A stretch of DNA of 64,000 nucleotides from Shewanella psychrophila (GCF_002005305.1 NZ_CP014782.1:1240001-1304000), one strand, 5' to 3'; shown: positions 35,453-44,467, counted from the stretch's first letter. A program made the numbers and translations. The notes: generated by a model from the letters alone, not told the origin.

Positions 35453-35902
35453 CTATTGGTAATTGACTTCAACCATATAACTAATTTGGTATTGGGTGAG
35501 TGTTAGTGGCTTTTGAAGGATTAGCTCACCACCGATGGAGATATCTAATCCTCCATCCTGTACCAGATACTTATCTGACTGAGTGCCATTAGAGAGTAAT
35601 GGGATGAAACTGATGTCGCCGGCGTACACTGGTGATAAATGTATCATTACGCTCTCATCTGCAGCACCAGAGATATGGATCACACCAGGGCCCCATTCAG
35701 ACTCTACACAAGCGTCACCGGATCTTAGATTCAATACCACTCTACATCGCGCCGACGCTAGATTAGCAATATCACCTAAATTAATGCTTTGAGTTTCGGC
35801 TATCTGCAGAGGCACAACAAGGTTAAAGCTTGTCTGACCGATGACTGATGCAAGAATAAAAGTCGTTAACATATAAAACCAGCAAAGTAAGTCTGATTTC
35901 AT
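35453..35902 (-). CDS. DUF4402-type exported subunit (second pilin-like protein)
   Basis: 149 aa with a signal peptide-like N-terminus (LLCWFYMLTTFILASVIG). The mature protein has the same plan as the 155-aa pilin at 39996-40463: FNLVVPLQIAETQSINLGDI early, two cysteines (near residues 53 and 65) likely to form a disulfide, and a terminal beta-strand YQISYMVEVNY. Last gene of the chaperone/usher-like operon, 88 bp after the usher-like gene; by position it could be a tip or minor subunit. Function inferred from context only. Confidence 0.72.
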   Translation of the reverse strand: MKSDLLCWFYMLTTFILASVIGQTSFNLVVPLQIAETQSINLGDIANLASARCRVVLNLRSGDACVESEWGPGVIHISGAADESVMIHLSPVYAGDISFIPLLSNGTQSDKYLVQDGGLDISIGGELILQKPLTLTQYQISYMVEVNYQ

Positions 35903-35990
35903 TATAGGAAGTAAATGTTCTGCTTGCTGTGAAACAGCTCAAAAGACACATCTTAGACGGTTAAGCATCGAGATCCTGGAGACTGGGTTA

Positions 35991-38900
35991 TTATTCCAGT
36001 GTGATCCCTTTCAACTCAAGATAATCACCAGGTTTAAGCACCAAGTCTGTGGTTAACTTATCTTCGATAAAAATTTGATATGCACCAGGGAGTACACGGT
36101 CAAAAATAAAGACACCATCATATTCAACCCTAGTCTTGTATTCGCGATTCAGTGTTTGGCTTCTTAGTGTGACTAATAAGCCCATTCCAGGTATGAAATT
36201 ACCGTCAGATAGGCTCATGACACTGCCTTCGAGCTCTGCTGTGTATAAGACAGGATACAAGATCTCTTGAATATTACCGGGGTGTGGATTAACTGTGATG
36301 GCTGTTGAAAGGGGCACAAGAAAAGGATCTGGAAGACTCAATTCTTTGAGTAATAGACGTTGAGGCCTTGTCGTTTGAAGATGGGTTATCAATAGCTCAC
36401 CATCGCTATCTGTTGTATTGTCAAACTGACTATGGCCTGAAAAACTCAAACCACTCAAGGCTAATTCGTTTTCATTAAACACACCATCAGCATTGTCATC
36501 CTGAAATGCAATTATTTTGACTGCGCCTGTGTTGAGGTGGCTTACTCTGTCCAGTAGCCAAAGGTTAGATTCCGGCTGCCATAGCAGTGAACTGTTCCAC
36601 TTTAATTGCGCGAACCAATCGCCATCGGAATAATTGTCCACCACAAAACGTAATGCGCTATGGTCGAATAGATAAGCAATTGAATTACGAATACTGAATG
36701 GATCATCATTTTGCGGATAGTAGTTCAATTCTACCTGGTAATTAAGCCTGTCATTGATTGATGAATTTGCATTCACCACCCATTGGTTTACTTCGAGATC
36801 AGGCGCAACAGCTAGGTCAAGATAACTTCTTAAATACCAATTCTGTACTCGTCCCGACGCAGCGACTCGATTATAGATCTTGTTTTCATTGGGAGAAGAT
36901 TGCCACCTAAGATCATTGCTGTAGGAGATCCTATGATATTGGCCAGAGACCATAGCATTGAATTGTAGGAAATCACTGGCTAAGTTATGATCCTTCCAAT
37001 TACCAGACAATGACCAGCTAAGATTTGCCATATTTAAGCTGCCACTTAAATTCAACTGAGCCTGCTGATTAAGCCTGTCATCTGGGTTTTCCCAACTGGC
37101 GAAATCATCGAAAAACTCCCAGTCGGCTAACCAGTCAATGTCACCGCCACTTCCCTGAACTATGATCCCAGTAGCAAAACCATCACCTGTCCCCGCATAA
37201 TTAACTTGGATCAGGTTTTTTCCACCTAAGAAATTCATACTGAGCTTAGGGATAGTTAACCAATCATCTTCTGCAATCTCCTGTTTGACAATAGAGACCC
37301 CTGTCGTGAGGCTCTCAGTTACCGACCAATTTACATTGATATAATGTTGCTGCAAGTCATCTTGCTCTCTGAGCATGGAGCCGTAGCTAAACCCTAGGCT
37401 TCCTTTCTCTAATACTGAATTATCCAACATCTTGCTAAAAGATTCAGTTCTGGTCTCACCATTAGGACCAAAGAATCGTAATTGATATTGATTGAGCCCC
37501 ATATAGTAAGGAACCTGAGTAAATCGATAGCGGGCATCGGAGCCGACCCTCTGTATTGAAATCAAACTATTATTTCGATAAAGCTCTACATCCCAGTCAG
37601 GCTCAACCTCCCCCTCGACTGTGATATAACGAAAATCCTCGGTAAAGCCCTTACCCGCGGTGACTCTAATGCCGACCCCTTCGCTTGATTCAGATATCAG
37701 CGGCATAGAATGGGACTCTATGCTACCAATACGATAATGTTTGACCCAAGAATCAGCTAATGTCTTCTCTATATAGGCATTGACCACTTCAGCAGTTTCA
37801 GACCAGGAATAACCAGCATAAACATTATGCCCGGCAATATCACTTCGAGCTTGAATAAACCCTTCAACCTGTGTGTTTTTGATATCACGTTGCTTTTGGG
37901 AAACAATACCGAGATCGAAACTCATGGCAAGATCCCCAATCATGGCATCTTCTCTTTTAATCTCTTTCACTTTTAACTTATTATTTAGATCCTGCTGAGC
38001 GGTAAAAATCTCATATCTTCGCTTTCTCTCATGTATCTGTGAAAGAGGAACTGATGCCGATTCGAGGATGGAAAAACGTTGCCTTGAGGGCTCAAATATT
38101 ATTGTTAGCCCGAACATTTGTTCGATGACCTTGCTTTCAACATAGAGATCCCAGTCATCATAAAACACTCTGGTCTGTTTTATACTGCAGTCACTGCCAT
38201 GTCCCCAAAACATCATCAGGTTGTTGCTAACATCGATTTTTTTCTCAGGGGATAGATACCATCCGCTGAGACTGCTTGAATCAACATCGAATTGAATGGG
38301 GAGCATAAGCAATTCTGCGAGAAGTTGCATCGGCAGGTACTGTTTTCCCTCCTCTTGATAAGCAAATAACTCATCACTCAATATCAGCTGACCATATTTA
38401 AGCTGACTGATGATAAAAAGCTCTTGAGAAGCGGGTGCATCTTGATATTGAATAGAACGAGGCTGACCACAGCCTATCGAATGACCGGATCCCGTTGGAA
38501 CCGACTGCTGCGTCGAGTCACTCAAGGTTTTTTGAAAGGCTCCCTGTTCTACATTGCCATTTTTTCTATAGATAACACTTTCTTGAGAAGAGATTGATTT
38601 TACAATGACTTCTCCCTGAATGACCCTCTTTTGAACTGTGAGCAGCTTTTGGTTATATGTCGGCGGAGGCTGAAAATGAGGCTCAGCTGATTGTACTGGG
38701 ATTATCTGAGTTCCAGGGATATCCAACACCTCAATAATATTATCACGCTTTATCTTGTAGCTATTAACAGGTGTGTCAACGTGGATGGGAGGCTCATTCG
38801 AAGCTAGACTTTCGTCTCCTATTAGTGCTTCTTTAGTCGAATTCGAGGCCATGCTGCTAGCTGTTTCGTCGAAAAACAGAGGATGACGAGATAAATCATC

Positions 38901-39029
38901 CACAGGACTGGATGGAAGGATGATCAACAGCAGATAACTGAGTAATAGCAAGAAGGAAAACAAAAAAAACATAGGCCATAACAACCCATGTTTTCTTTTA
39001 TTATACTCGTTTCGGCTTGGCGGATTCAT
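35991..39029 (-). CDS. Usher-like outer-membrane assembly protein with N-terminal membrane anchor
   Basis: 1012 aa. A charged N-terminus and a hydrophobic segment (about 16-38) with no clear signal-peptidase site are followed by a long polar stretch with a proline-rich patch (about 118-127). The centre (about 420-560) has the usher/intimin-like run ITVEGEVEPDWDVELYRNN, then VPYYMGLNQYQLRFFGPNG. After that comes a barrel-like region of alternating strands rich in W, Y and N. A C-terminal region with a Ca-site-like DDNADGVFNENE and a terminal Ig-like module follow. It lies between chaperone and pilin-type genes, which supports an usher role. Weak resemblance to alternative ushers (Ecp, CS1 type) only. 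Confidence 0.62.
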   Translation of the reverse strand: MNPPSRNEYNKRKHGLLWPMFFLFSFLLLLSYLLLIILPSSPVDDLSRHPLFFDETASSMASNSTKEALIGDESLASNEPPIHVDTPVNSYKIKRDNIIEVLDIPGTQIIPVQSAEPHFQPPPTYNQKLLTVQKRVIQGEVIVKSISSQESVIYRKNGNVEQGAFQKTLSDSTQQSVPTGSGHSIGCGQPRSIQYQDAPASQELFIISQLKYGQLILSDELFAYQEEGKQYLPMQLLAELLMLPIQFDVDSSSLSGWYLSPEKKIDVSNNLMMFWGHGSDCSIKQTRVFYDDWDLYVESKVIEQMFGLTIIFEPSRQRFSILESASVPLSQIHERKRRYEIFTAQQDLNNKLKVKEIKREDAMIGDLAMSFDLGIVSQKQRDIKNTQVEGFIQARSDIAGHNVYAGYSWSETAEVVNAYIEKTLADSWVKHYRIGSIESHSMPLISESSEGVGIRVTAGKGFTEDFRYITVEGEVEPDWDVELYRNNSLISIQRVGSDARYRFTQVPYYMGLNQYQLRFFGPNGETRTESFSKMLDNSVLEKGSLGFSYGSMLREQDDLQQHYINVNWSVTESLTTGVSIVKQEIAEDDWLTIPKLSMNFLGGKNLIQVNYAGTGDGFATGIIVQGSGGDIDWLADWEFFDDFASWENPDDRLNQQAQLNLSGSLNMANLSWSLSGNWKDHNLASDFLQFNAMVSGQYHRISYSNDLRWQSSPNENKIYNRVAASGRVQNWYLRSYLDLAVAPDLEVNQWVVNANSSINDRLNYQVELNYYPQNDDPFSIRNSIAYLFDHSALRFVVDNYSDGDWFAQLKWNSSLLWQPESNLWLLDRVSHLNTGAVKIIAFQDDNADGVFNENELALSGLSFSGHSQFDNTTDSDGELLITHLQTTRPQRLLLKELSLPDPFLVPLSTAITVNPHPGNIQEILYPVLYTAELEGSVMSLSDGNFIPGMGLLVTLRSQTLNREYKTRVEYDGVFIFDRVLPGAYQIFIEDKLTTDLVLKPGDYLELKGITLE

Positions 39030-39050
39030 ATCAAGTCGTATTGTTAATCA

Positions 39051-39851
39051 CTAAATAACGATACGTTTTTCGATGATTTTTGCATCCTTCAGAGTCTTAC
39101 TTTCCGTATAGCGAACGATGATTTCAGTGCCCTTCTTAATCTCTCTGGATAACTTTACCTGGAAGCTCCTTTTATTAAGCTCAGTGTAGATAGCCGCATT
39201 TTTTGCACTTCCCACACTTTCAAGTTGAGCCTTGCCCTCTGATATATTCTCAACAAATATTTCAATATCTCCATAGGTGCTGCGTTGTCCCTGACGAATG
39301 AGAGTGACATTGAGGCTGGCTTGGGCTTTCTCATCACTTACAGTATCTATCGTCACCTCTCCATTGAGGTCACCGACTCTTAAAATAACAGGAATGGAGA
39401 TCCGCATATAGGCAGTAACTGAAAGGCTAAAGGTCTCAGCGTTATCATCACCGGCATTACTTGCAACTTCGGGCGTGAGGGGGATCTGATGAAAAACAAT
39501 GTAGCTTCGGTACTCAGCGACAGGCGTATTTTTAGGCAACCTGACCGCCATCCTGACACGAGTACCTTGTTCAGGTTCTAGTGTCACTCGTCTTGGCGAA
39601 TATCGAACAAACTGAGATAGTGCCGCTTTATTGTCTTCTACAGCACGATAACCGCCCTCGGCCAGTTGCAGTTTATCCTCGAAATAGATGTTATACCGAG
39701 CCGTATCCGAGCCTTTATTCACCAGAGAAAATACGCTACTGCGATGACTGGCATCATCCAGTTCTGCACGTGTTGGAGTGACAAGTAGATTTGCATCTGC
39801 ATTAAAAACACAAAATAAGGCTGCAATGCAGCCAATAATAATTTTCTTCAT
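39051..39851 (-). CDS. PapD-like periplasmic pilus chaperone
   Basis: 266 aa with a signal peptide (cleavage after FNADA, about residue 21). The mature N-terminal Ig-like domain has the chaperone pattern: LLVTPTRAELDD, VFSLVNKGSDTARY, FVRYSPRRVTLEPEQGTRVRM and EYRSYIVFHQIP. The second domain carries RISIPVILRVG. It lies 21 bp upstream of the usher-like gene and downstream of the major pilin gene, the order of chaperone/usher operons. Confidence 0.8.
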   Translation of the reverse strand: MKKIIIGCIAALFCVFNADANLLVTPTRAELDDASHRSSVFSLVNKGSDTARYNIYFEDKLQLAEGGYRAVEDNKAALSQFVRYSPRRVTLEPEQGTRVRMAVRLPKNTPVAEYRSYIVFHQIPLTPEVASNAGDDNAETFSLSVTAYMRISIPVILRVGDLNGEVTIDTVSDEKAQASLNVTLIRQGQRSTYGDIEIFVENISEGKAQLESVGSAKNAAIYTELNKRSFQVKLSREIKKGTEIIVRYTESKTLKDAKIIEKRIVI

Positions 39852-39932
39852 AACATCGCCCAGCTAAATTATATGAAACACTTATTGAGTGATTCAGCGT
39901 TATTTTTGGTTAGCTTACTACGAGCAAAACAG

Positions 39933-39988
39933 TGCCCTTATTTCAAAACACCTTGCAATAAATGAATCATGCATTTGAAATAAGGGCA
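39933..39988 (-). promoter_or_regulatory. 15-bp stem-loop between pilin and chaperone genes
   Basis: TGCCCTTATTTCAAA (39933-39947) and TTTGAAATAAGGGCA (39974-39988) form a perfect 15-bp inverted repeat with a 26-nt loop, starting 8 bp after the pilin stop. On the minus strand it is followed by CTGTTTTGC, so it could be a leaky terminator or a 3' stabiliser that raises pilin mRNA over chaperone and usher. Confidence 0.75.
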
Positions 39989-39995
39989 GTCTATC

Positions 39996-40463
39996 TTAGT
40001 AGATCACATCTACTGTGTAACTTAAGGCATGTGCACCCGCACTGGCAGAAGCGGCTAACACAGCAACTGTACCGCCCACTTTTAAGCTTGCAGTGTTAGC
40101 AGCGACTGTCACTGTAGGACTGGCAATCGTAGGGGTAAATGTTACACCCGCGACTGATGTATCGGCGCCAGAAAGAGAGATGTTCACAATACCGTTGGCA
40201 GCGGTAATGGTAAAGTCACCTGAGGCTGCAGTTGCACCGCCAGCAATACAGTTTGCACCTGTTGTGGCGTCGGCATAATCCAGGACACAGGATCCATCAA
40301 TGGATACATCAATATCACCAAATTCCATTGCAGTAGCTTCAGTCACTGTAATTGGGTAAACCAAGTTAAAATTAGCAGTACCAGTTGTTTGAGTGGCACC
40401 AGCTTGGCTAGACAGTAACAACGTTGAAGCGATCAGGGTTGAGAGGAGTATTTTATTCTTCAT
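39996..40463 (-). CDS. DUF4402-type major pilin-like subunit
   Basis: 155 aa with a clear signal peptide (LLSTLIASTLLLSSQAGA, cleavage after about residue 23). The mature protein has NFNLVYPITVTEATAMEFGDI, two cysteines (about 58 and 72) and small-residue-rich beta strands ending ALSYTVDVIY, the layout of DUF4402 proteins. First gene of the operon with a good ribosome site (GGAAAG). Its position and the stem-loop after it suggest the most abundant subunit. No assembly has been shown for this group that I know of. Confidence 0.75.
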   Translation of the reverse strand: MKNKILLSTLIASTLLLSSQAGATQTTGTANFNLVYPITVTEATAMEFGDIDVSIDGSCVLDYADATTGANCIAGGATAASGDFTITAANGIVNISLSGADTSVAGVTFTPTIASPTVTVAANTASLKVGGTVAVLAASASAGAHALSYTVDVIY

Positions 40464-40949
40464 AATAGCTTTCCAAAGTGTTCTTTTAGTTATTTTGTTC
40501 TCTTATGCCAATGAACATCCTTTATGCTCTACTTTTTCTTCCATGAGTAACATAAGTCGATGTTTAAAAGGCACTTTGAGCAGCGCCTTGTTATTACATT
40601 ATCAAACTGGAAATATTTAGCAACACTTTAATTACAATTGACACGCTTATTTAACCATGTAAGGTGTAGCTATAACGTATTGAATAAAATAAACATATTC
40701 ACTTACTATTAGTGTGTGAATATGTTTAAACATAAATTTTCTCTAATTACAGATGACTTATCTTCAAACACTTATGAAAAAATGAATGCTTAACGGGATA
40801 AAAGAAACCTATCTGTTTTTTTTAATATAACTTATACCTAAGCAATTAAATTATATGTTTATTTATAATAAAACGATGAGTTACTGCTAAAAAATAGCAT
40901 TCAATATAGCGACTTCATGTTCTAACTAATAATAATTAAGAGATTCGTT
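40464..40949. other. Divergent AT-rich control region of the pilus-like locus
   Basis: 486 bp between the pilin gene and the divergent DUF4402-like gene, strongly AT-rich (well above the window average by eye). It contains the 12-bp inverted repeat at 40691-40727. Promoters for both directions should lie here; I could not pick them with confidence. Confidence 0.6.
40691..40727. repeat. Inverted repeat in the pilus-like control region
   Basis: AAACATATTCAC (40691-40702) and GTGAATATGTTT (40716-40727), a perfect 12-bp inverted repeat with a 13-nt centre. It may be a regulator-binding dyad; no T tract follows on the plus strand, so a terminator is less likely. Confidence 0.65.
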
Positions 40950-41477
40950 ATGCTCCGAATTACGCAATTATTCAAAATATATTCACAAGGTTGTTTTCTA
41001 AACCCTTCTACTAAGATAATGATGTCCATAGTATTACTCGGTCTTACATCTCTCTCTTTACCGGCAAGTGCAACCGTCACCATCACAGAGATACAGCCGC
41101 TGAAGTACCCATCCGTGATAAAAAACCTGACAAGCAGTACCACTGTGACAGTCAATTGGAAAGGTAAACTAGGCGGCTCCACCAATGCGACGCTTCTTGA
41201 TAATGATTACCATCAAGGACGCTATCTGGTGACTTCAGATACCAGTTCACCTATTACCATTAATTTTTTTCAACTTGCAAATGAAGCTAAAATAAATTTA
41301 AAAACACTCAGAGTGAGATACAAAAATAAGACTTATAAGGGCTTCCCAGTGTCAGGTTTAGACAATCCTGGGCTCAATGGCGAATACTTAGACATAGGGG
41401 CTAAGATGGTTGCTGGGAAAAAAAGTTCTGAGGGACAAAAATATCCGCAATATACCTTAACTATCGAAGAGCAATGA
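40950..41477 (+). CDS. Exported DUF4402-like protein, divergent from the pilus-like operon
   Basis: 175 aa. A hydrophobic segment after a long N-region (about 24-41, ending LPASA) is a likely signal peptide; if translation starts at the ATG near 41019 the signal is canonical. The 40950 ATG has AAGAGA upstream. The mature part has TVTITEIQPLKYPSV at its start and GEYLDIGAKMVAG, then YPQYTLTIEE at its end, the beginning and end pattern of DUF4402 proteins; it has no cysteine in the mature part. The link to the operon is positional. Could be an adaptor or adhesin-type subunit. Confidence 0.6.
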   Translation: MLRITQLFKIYSQGCFLNPSTKIMMSIVLLGLTSLSLPASATVTITEIQPLKYPSVIKNLTSSTTVTVNWKGKLGGSTNATLLDNDYHQGRYLVTSDTSSPITINFFQLANEAKINLKTLRVRYKNKTYKGFPVSGLDNPGLNGEYLDIGAKMVAGKKSSEGQKYPQYTLTIEEQ

Positions 41478-41525
41478 TGACAATCATCACTCTTCGCTGT
41501 ATTTAAGCAATAACGAATTAAACAG

Positions 41526-42545
41526 CTAGTCTTTTTCTGGCTGAATGATATTAAAGTGCTGATAAGCACGTTGAGTGGCAATGCGTCCACGGGGAGTGCG
41601 CTGAATAAATCCTTGTTGAATGAGGAAGGGCTCCAGAACATCTTCTATGGTTTCTCGCTCTTCTCCGATAGCTGCGGCCAAATTATCTAGGCCCACCGGC
41701 CCCCCCATGAATTTATCTATGATAGCCAGCAAGAGCTTTCTGTCCATATAATCGAAACCTTCGACATCGACATCCAGCATATCTAAAGCGAGATCGGCAA
41801 CTCGCTTATTGATTTCACCGTCATGTTTAACCTCAGCATAATCTCTCACTCGTCTCAATAATCGGTTAGCGATACGCGGTGTGCCACGAGAGCGTCTTGC
41901 CACTTCAAGAGAACCTTCATCATCGATAGGAAGATCGAGAACTTTGGCAGAGCGAGTCACTATGGTGCTGAGATCTTTGACATTATAGAACTCGAGTCTT
42001 AGGGGGATACCAAACCTAGCCCTTAAGGGTGAAGTTAATGCCCCAGCCCGCGTTGTCGCGCCAATCAGAGTAAATGGTGGTAGATCGAGTTTAATTGAAC
42101 GAGCAGCAGGTCCCTCACCAATCATGATATCCAGCTGATAGTCTTCCATTGCGGGATAAAGTATCTCTTCGACCACAGGGCTTAGCCTGTGGATCTCATC
42201 GATAAATAACACGTCACCCGCCTCCAGATTCGTTAAAAGCGCGGCTAAATCACCCGCTTTTTCCAGAACGGGTCCGGAGGTCGACTTGATATTGACTCCC
42301 ATCTCATTAGCCACGATGAGTGCTAAAGTGGTTTTACCCAAGCCAGGTGGCCCATAGATGAGCATATGATCCAAAGCTTCACCACGATTCTTAGCCGCTT
42401 GAATAAATACTTTAAGTTGAGCACGAGTCGCGTCCTGTCCTGTGTACTCGTCAAGTAATTTAGGACGCATGGCTCTGTCTATCTGCTCTTCATACTCCTC
42501 AACACCTTGAGGCTCTGCATGAATAATACGATCGGCTTCTATCAT
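41526..42545 (-). CDS. ruvB: Holliday junction helicase subunit RuvB
   Basis: AAA+ motor for branch migration, 339 aa. Walker A GPPGLGKTTLA, Walker B DEIHRL and the arginine-finger/sensor region GATTRAGALTSPLRARFG are all present. It follows ruvA by 36 bp. Confidence 0.98.
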   Translation of the reverse strand: MIEADRIIHAEPQGVEEYEEQIDRAMRPKLLDEYTGQDATRAQLKVFIQAAKNRGEALDHMLIYGPPGLGKTTLALIVANEMGVNIKSTSGPVLEKAGDLAALLTNLEAGDVLFIDEIHRLSPVVEEILYPAMEDYQLDIMIGEGPAARSIKLDLPPFTLIGATTRAGALTSPLRARFGIPLRLEFYNVKDLSTIVTRSAKVLDLPIDDEGSLEVARRSRGTPRIANRLLRRVRDYAEVKHDGEINKRVADLALDMLDVDVEGFDYMDRKLLLAIIDKFMGGPVGLDNLAAAIGEERETIEDVLEPFLIQQGFIQRTPRGRIATQRAYQHFNIIQPEKD

Positions 42546-42581
42546 TTATCTCTCTTTAAATTACACTATCAAACAAGTTTG

Positions 42582-43199
42582 CTACAGCATCGACTTGAGT
42601 GATGACTTGATCAGTTCCTGAGAACTCATTCCATCCTGGTAGGCCGCTGATACCGACTTACTAGCCTGTGCAGGCTTATAGCCCAAGGCCAACAGAGCAG
42701 AAATTGCATCCTCTTCGGCAGTATTGACTATCTTAGACGGCTTATAGTTGCTCTTGAGCATAAACTCTCGCTCAGATCCCGCCGATGCTTCCATCAGACT
42801 CTTGAGCTTATCACGCATCTCTACCAGTAGGCGCTCGGCGGTCTTCTTGCCTACGCCTGGTAACTTGACTAAAGTAGCAATATCATCACGCTCGACACAG
42901 GCGACAAACTCCGCCGATGTCATACCAGACAAGATGGTTAACGCCAACTTAGGTCCAACACCATTGGTCTTAATCAACAATCGGAACAGAGCCCGCTCTT
43001 GCTTGGTTATAAATCCATAGAGAAGCTGAGCATCTTCACGTACCACAAAGTGGGTGTAGACTATCGCTTCTTGATTGAGTTCGGGGAGCTCAAAAAAACA
43101 CGTAAGAGGCATCTGAACTTCATATCCTAGGCCACTCACTTCTATCAAAATTTCGGGGGCTTGCTTCTCGATGAGCAAGCCTCTTAATCGACCTATCAT
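42582..43199 (-). CDS. ruvA: Holliday junction-binding subunit RuvA
   Basis: 205 aa tetrameric scaffold for RuvB. The N-terminal OB domain starts MIGRLRG; two helix-hairpin-helix motifs (NGVGPKLALTILSG, PGVGKKTAERLLVEM) are followed by the C-terminal RuvB-binding domain. Its ATG overlaps the ruvC stop (ATGA), so translation is coupled. Confidence 0.98.
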   Translation of the reverse strand: MIGRLRGLLIEKQAPEILIEVSGLGYEVQMPLTCFFELPELNQEAIVYTHFVVREDAQLLYGFITKQERALFRLLIKTNGVGPKLALTILSGMTSAEFVACVERDDIATLVKLPGVGKKTAERLLVEMRDKLKSLMEASAGSEREFMLKSNYKPSKIVNTAEEDAISALLALGYKPAQASKSVSAAYQDGMSSQELIKSSLKSML

Positions 43200-43717
43200 C
43201 TATATCGTCCATATGTTCTTTTGTTCGCCATTCCGCCTAAAGCTAACAGGCTTTGACTGGTATGAAAATGACAAATTGCGACACCTAATGCATCGGCGGC
43301 ATCGGCTTGTGGGCAAGCCGATAATTTAAGAATTTGCTGTACCATGTGCTGAACTTGAGATTTCTGTGCCTTGCCCGTACCTACTACGGCACTTTTTATC
43401 TGTGTCGCCGAGTATTCGCCAACAGGAAGATTTGCATTGGTTGCAGCAACGATAGCAGCGCCTCTTGCTTGGCCTAATTTAAGTGCCGAATCGGCATTTT
43501 TAGCCATAAAAACACGCTCAATGGCAAATTCAGTAGGCTGGTACTGCCGAATTATTTCGGAGATACCATCAAAAATTTGTTTAAGGCGATAAGGAAAATC
43601 TTCTGAACTAGTTCGAATACAGCCACTTCCCAAGTATACGGGGTGCCGCCCATTTCGTTTGATCACCCCATAACCTGTGATCCTTGAACCAGGATCAATA
43701 CCGAGTATTATTGACAT
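43196..43717 (-). CDS. ruvC: Crossover junction endonuclease RuvC
   Basis: Resolves Holliday junctions; 173 aa. Acidic catalytic residues are visible in ILGIDPGSRITG (first D), FAIERVFMAKN (E) and the C-terminal QADAADALGVAICH (two D). It starts 3 nt after the yebC stop, in the conserved yebC-ruvC-ruvA-ruvB order. Confidence 0.98.
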   Translation of the reverse strand: MSIILGIDPGSRITGYGVIKRNGRHPVYLGSGCIRTSSEDFPYRLKQIFDGISEIIRQYQPTEFAIERVFMAKNADSALKLGQARGAAIVAATNANLPVGEYSATQIKSAVVGTGKAQKSQVQHMVQQILKLSACPQADAADALGVAICHFHTSQSLLALGGMANKRTYGRYR

Positions 43718-43720
43718 AGG

Positions 43721-44467
43721 TTAATCTAATGTTTCCATCACTTCATCAGAGATCTCAGCATTATGATACACCTCTTGGACATCGTCATGATCTTCAAGAT
43801 TATCAATTAACCGCAGGAACTTAGCAGCCGTGCTGGCATCCAGAGAGGCTTTAGTCGAAGGCACCATAGTCACCTCGGCGTTAACAGATTCAAGACCCGC
43901 AGCATCCAAGGCATCCTTGACTGCGCCAAAATCTTCTGGGCTAGTAAAGACGTCGATGGCACTATCATCATGGCTAACAACATCATCGGCACCCGCTTCT
44001 AAAGCCGCATCCATAACATTATCTTCATTCGTTCCTTCAGCAAAAGAGATGATGCCTTTCTTTTCGAAAAGATATGAGACCGAGCCGTCTGTCCCTAAGT
44101 TACCACCGGACTTACTGAATGCATTACGCACACCTGATACCGTACGGTTCTTATTGTCTGTCATGGTTTCGACCATGACAGCTGTGCCACCAGGTCCATA
44201 ACCTTCGTACATGATGGTCTCTAATACTTGACCATCAAGCTCTCCAGCCCCACGTTTAATGGCGCGCTCGATAGTATCGCGAGTCATATTATTAGACAGT
44301 GACTTATCAATCGCTGCCCGTAATCTGGGATTAGAATCCACATCTGAGCCACCTTCACGGGCAGCGACGGTTAACTCACGAATGAACTTAGTAAAAAGCT
44401 TACCTCGCTTGGCATCCTGTGCTGCCTTGCGATGCTTGATGTTGTCCCATTTACTGTGACCTGCCAT
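43721..44467 (-). CDS. yebC: YebC/TACO1-family regulatory protein
   Basis: 248 aa, full YebC length. It starts MAGHSKWDNIKHRK; the ATG at 44467 has AGGAG upstream. A longer in-frame start at 44566 was rejected because the extra 33 residues are not conserved in the family. YebC proteins act in translation or as regulators next to ruvC; here it overlaps the operon logic with ruvCAB. Confidence 0.96.
   Translation of the reverse strand: MAGHSKWDNIKHRKAAQDAKRGKLFTKFIRELTVAAREGGSDVDSNPRLRAAIDKSLSNNMTRDTIERAIKRGAGELDGQVLETIMYEGYGPGGTAVMVETMTDNKNRTVSGVRNAFSKSGGNLGTDGSVSYLFEKKGIISFAEGTNEDNVMDAALEAGADDVVSHDDSAIDVFTSPEDFGAVKDALDAAGLESVNAEVTMVPSTKASLDASTAAKFLRLIDNLEDHDDVQEVYHNAEISDEVMETLD

Noticed and set aside
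35453..41477. Mobile element or genomic-island borders around the pilus-like locus
   Set aside because: No integrase, transposase, direct repeat or tRNA end was found at either side; the insertion idea rests only on remembered gene order.
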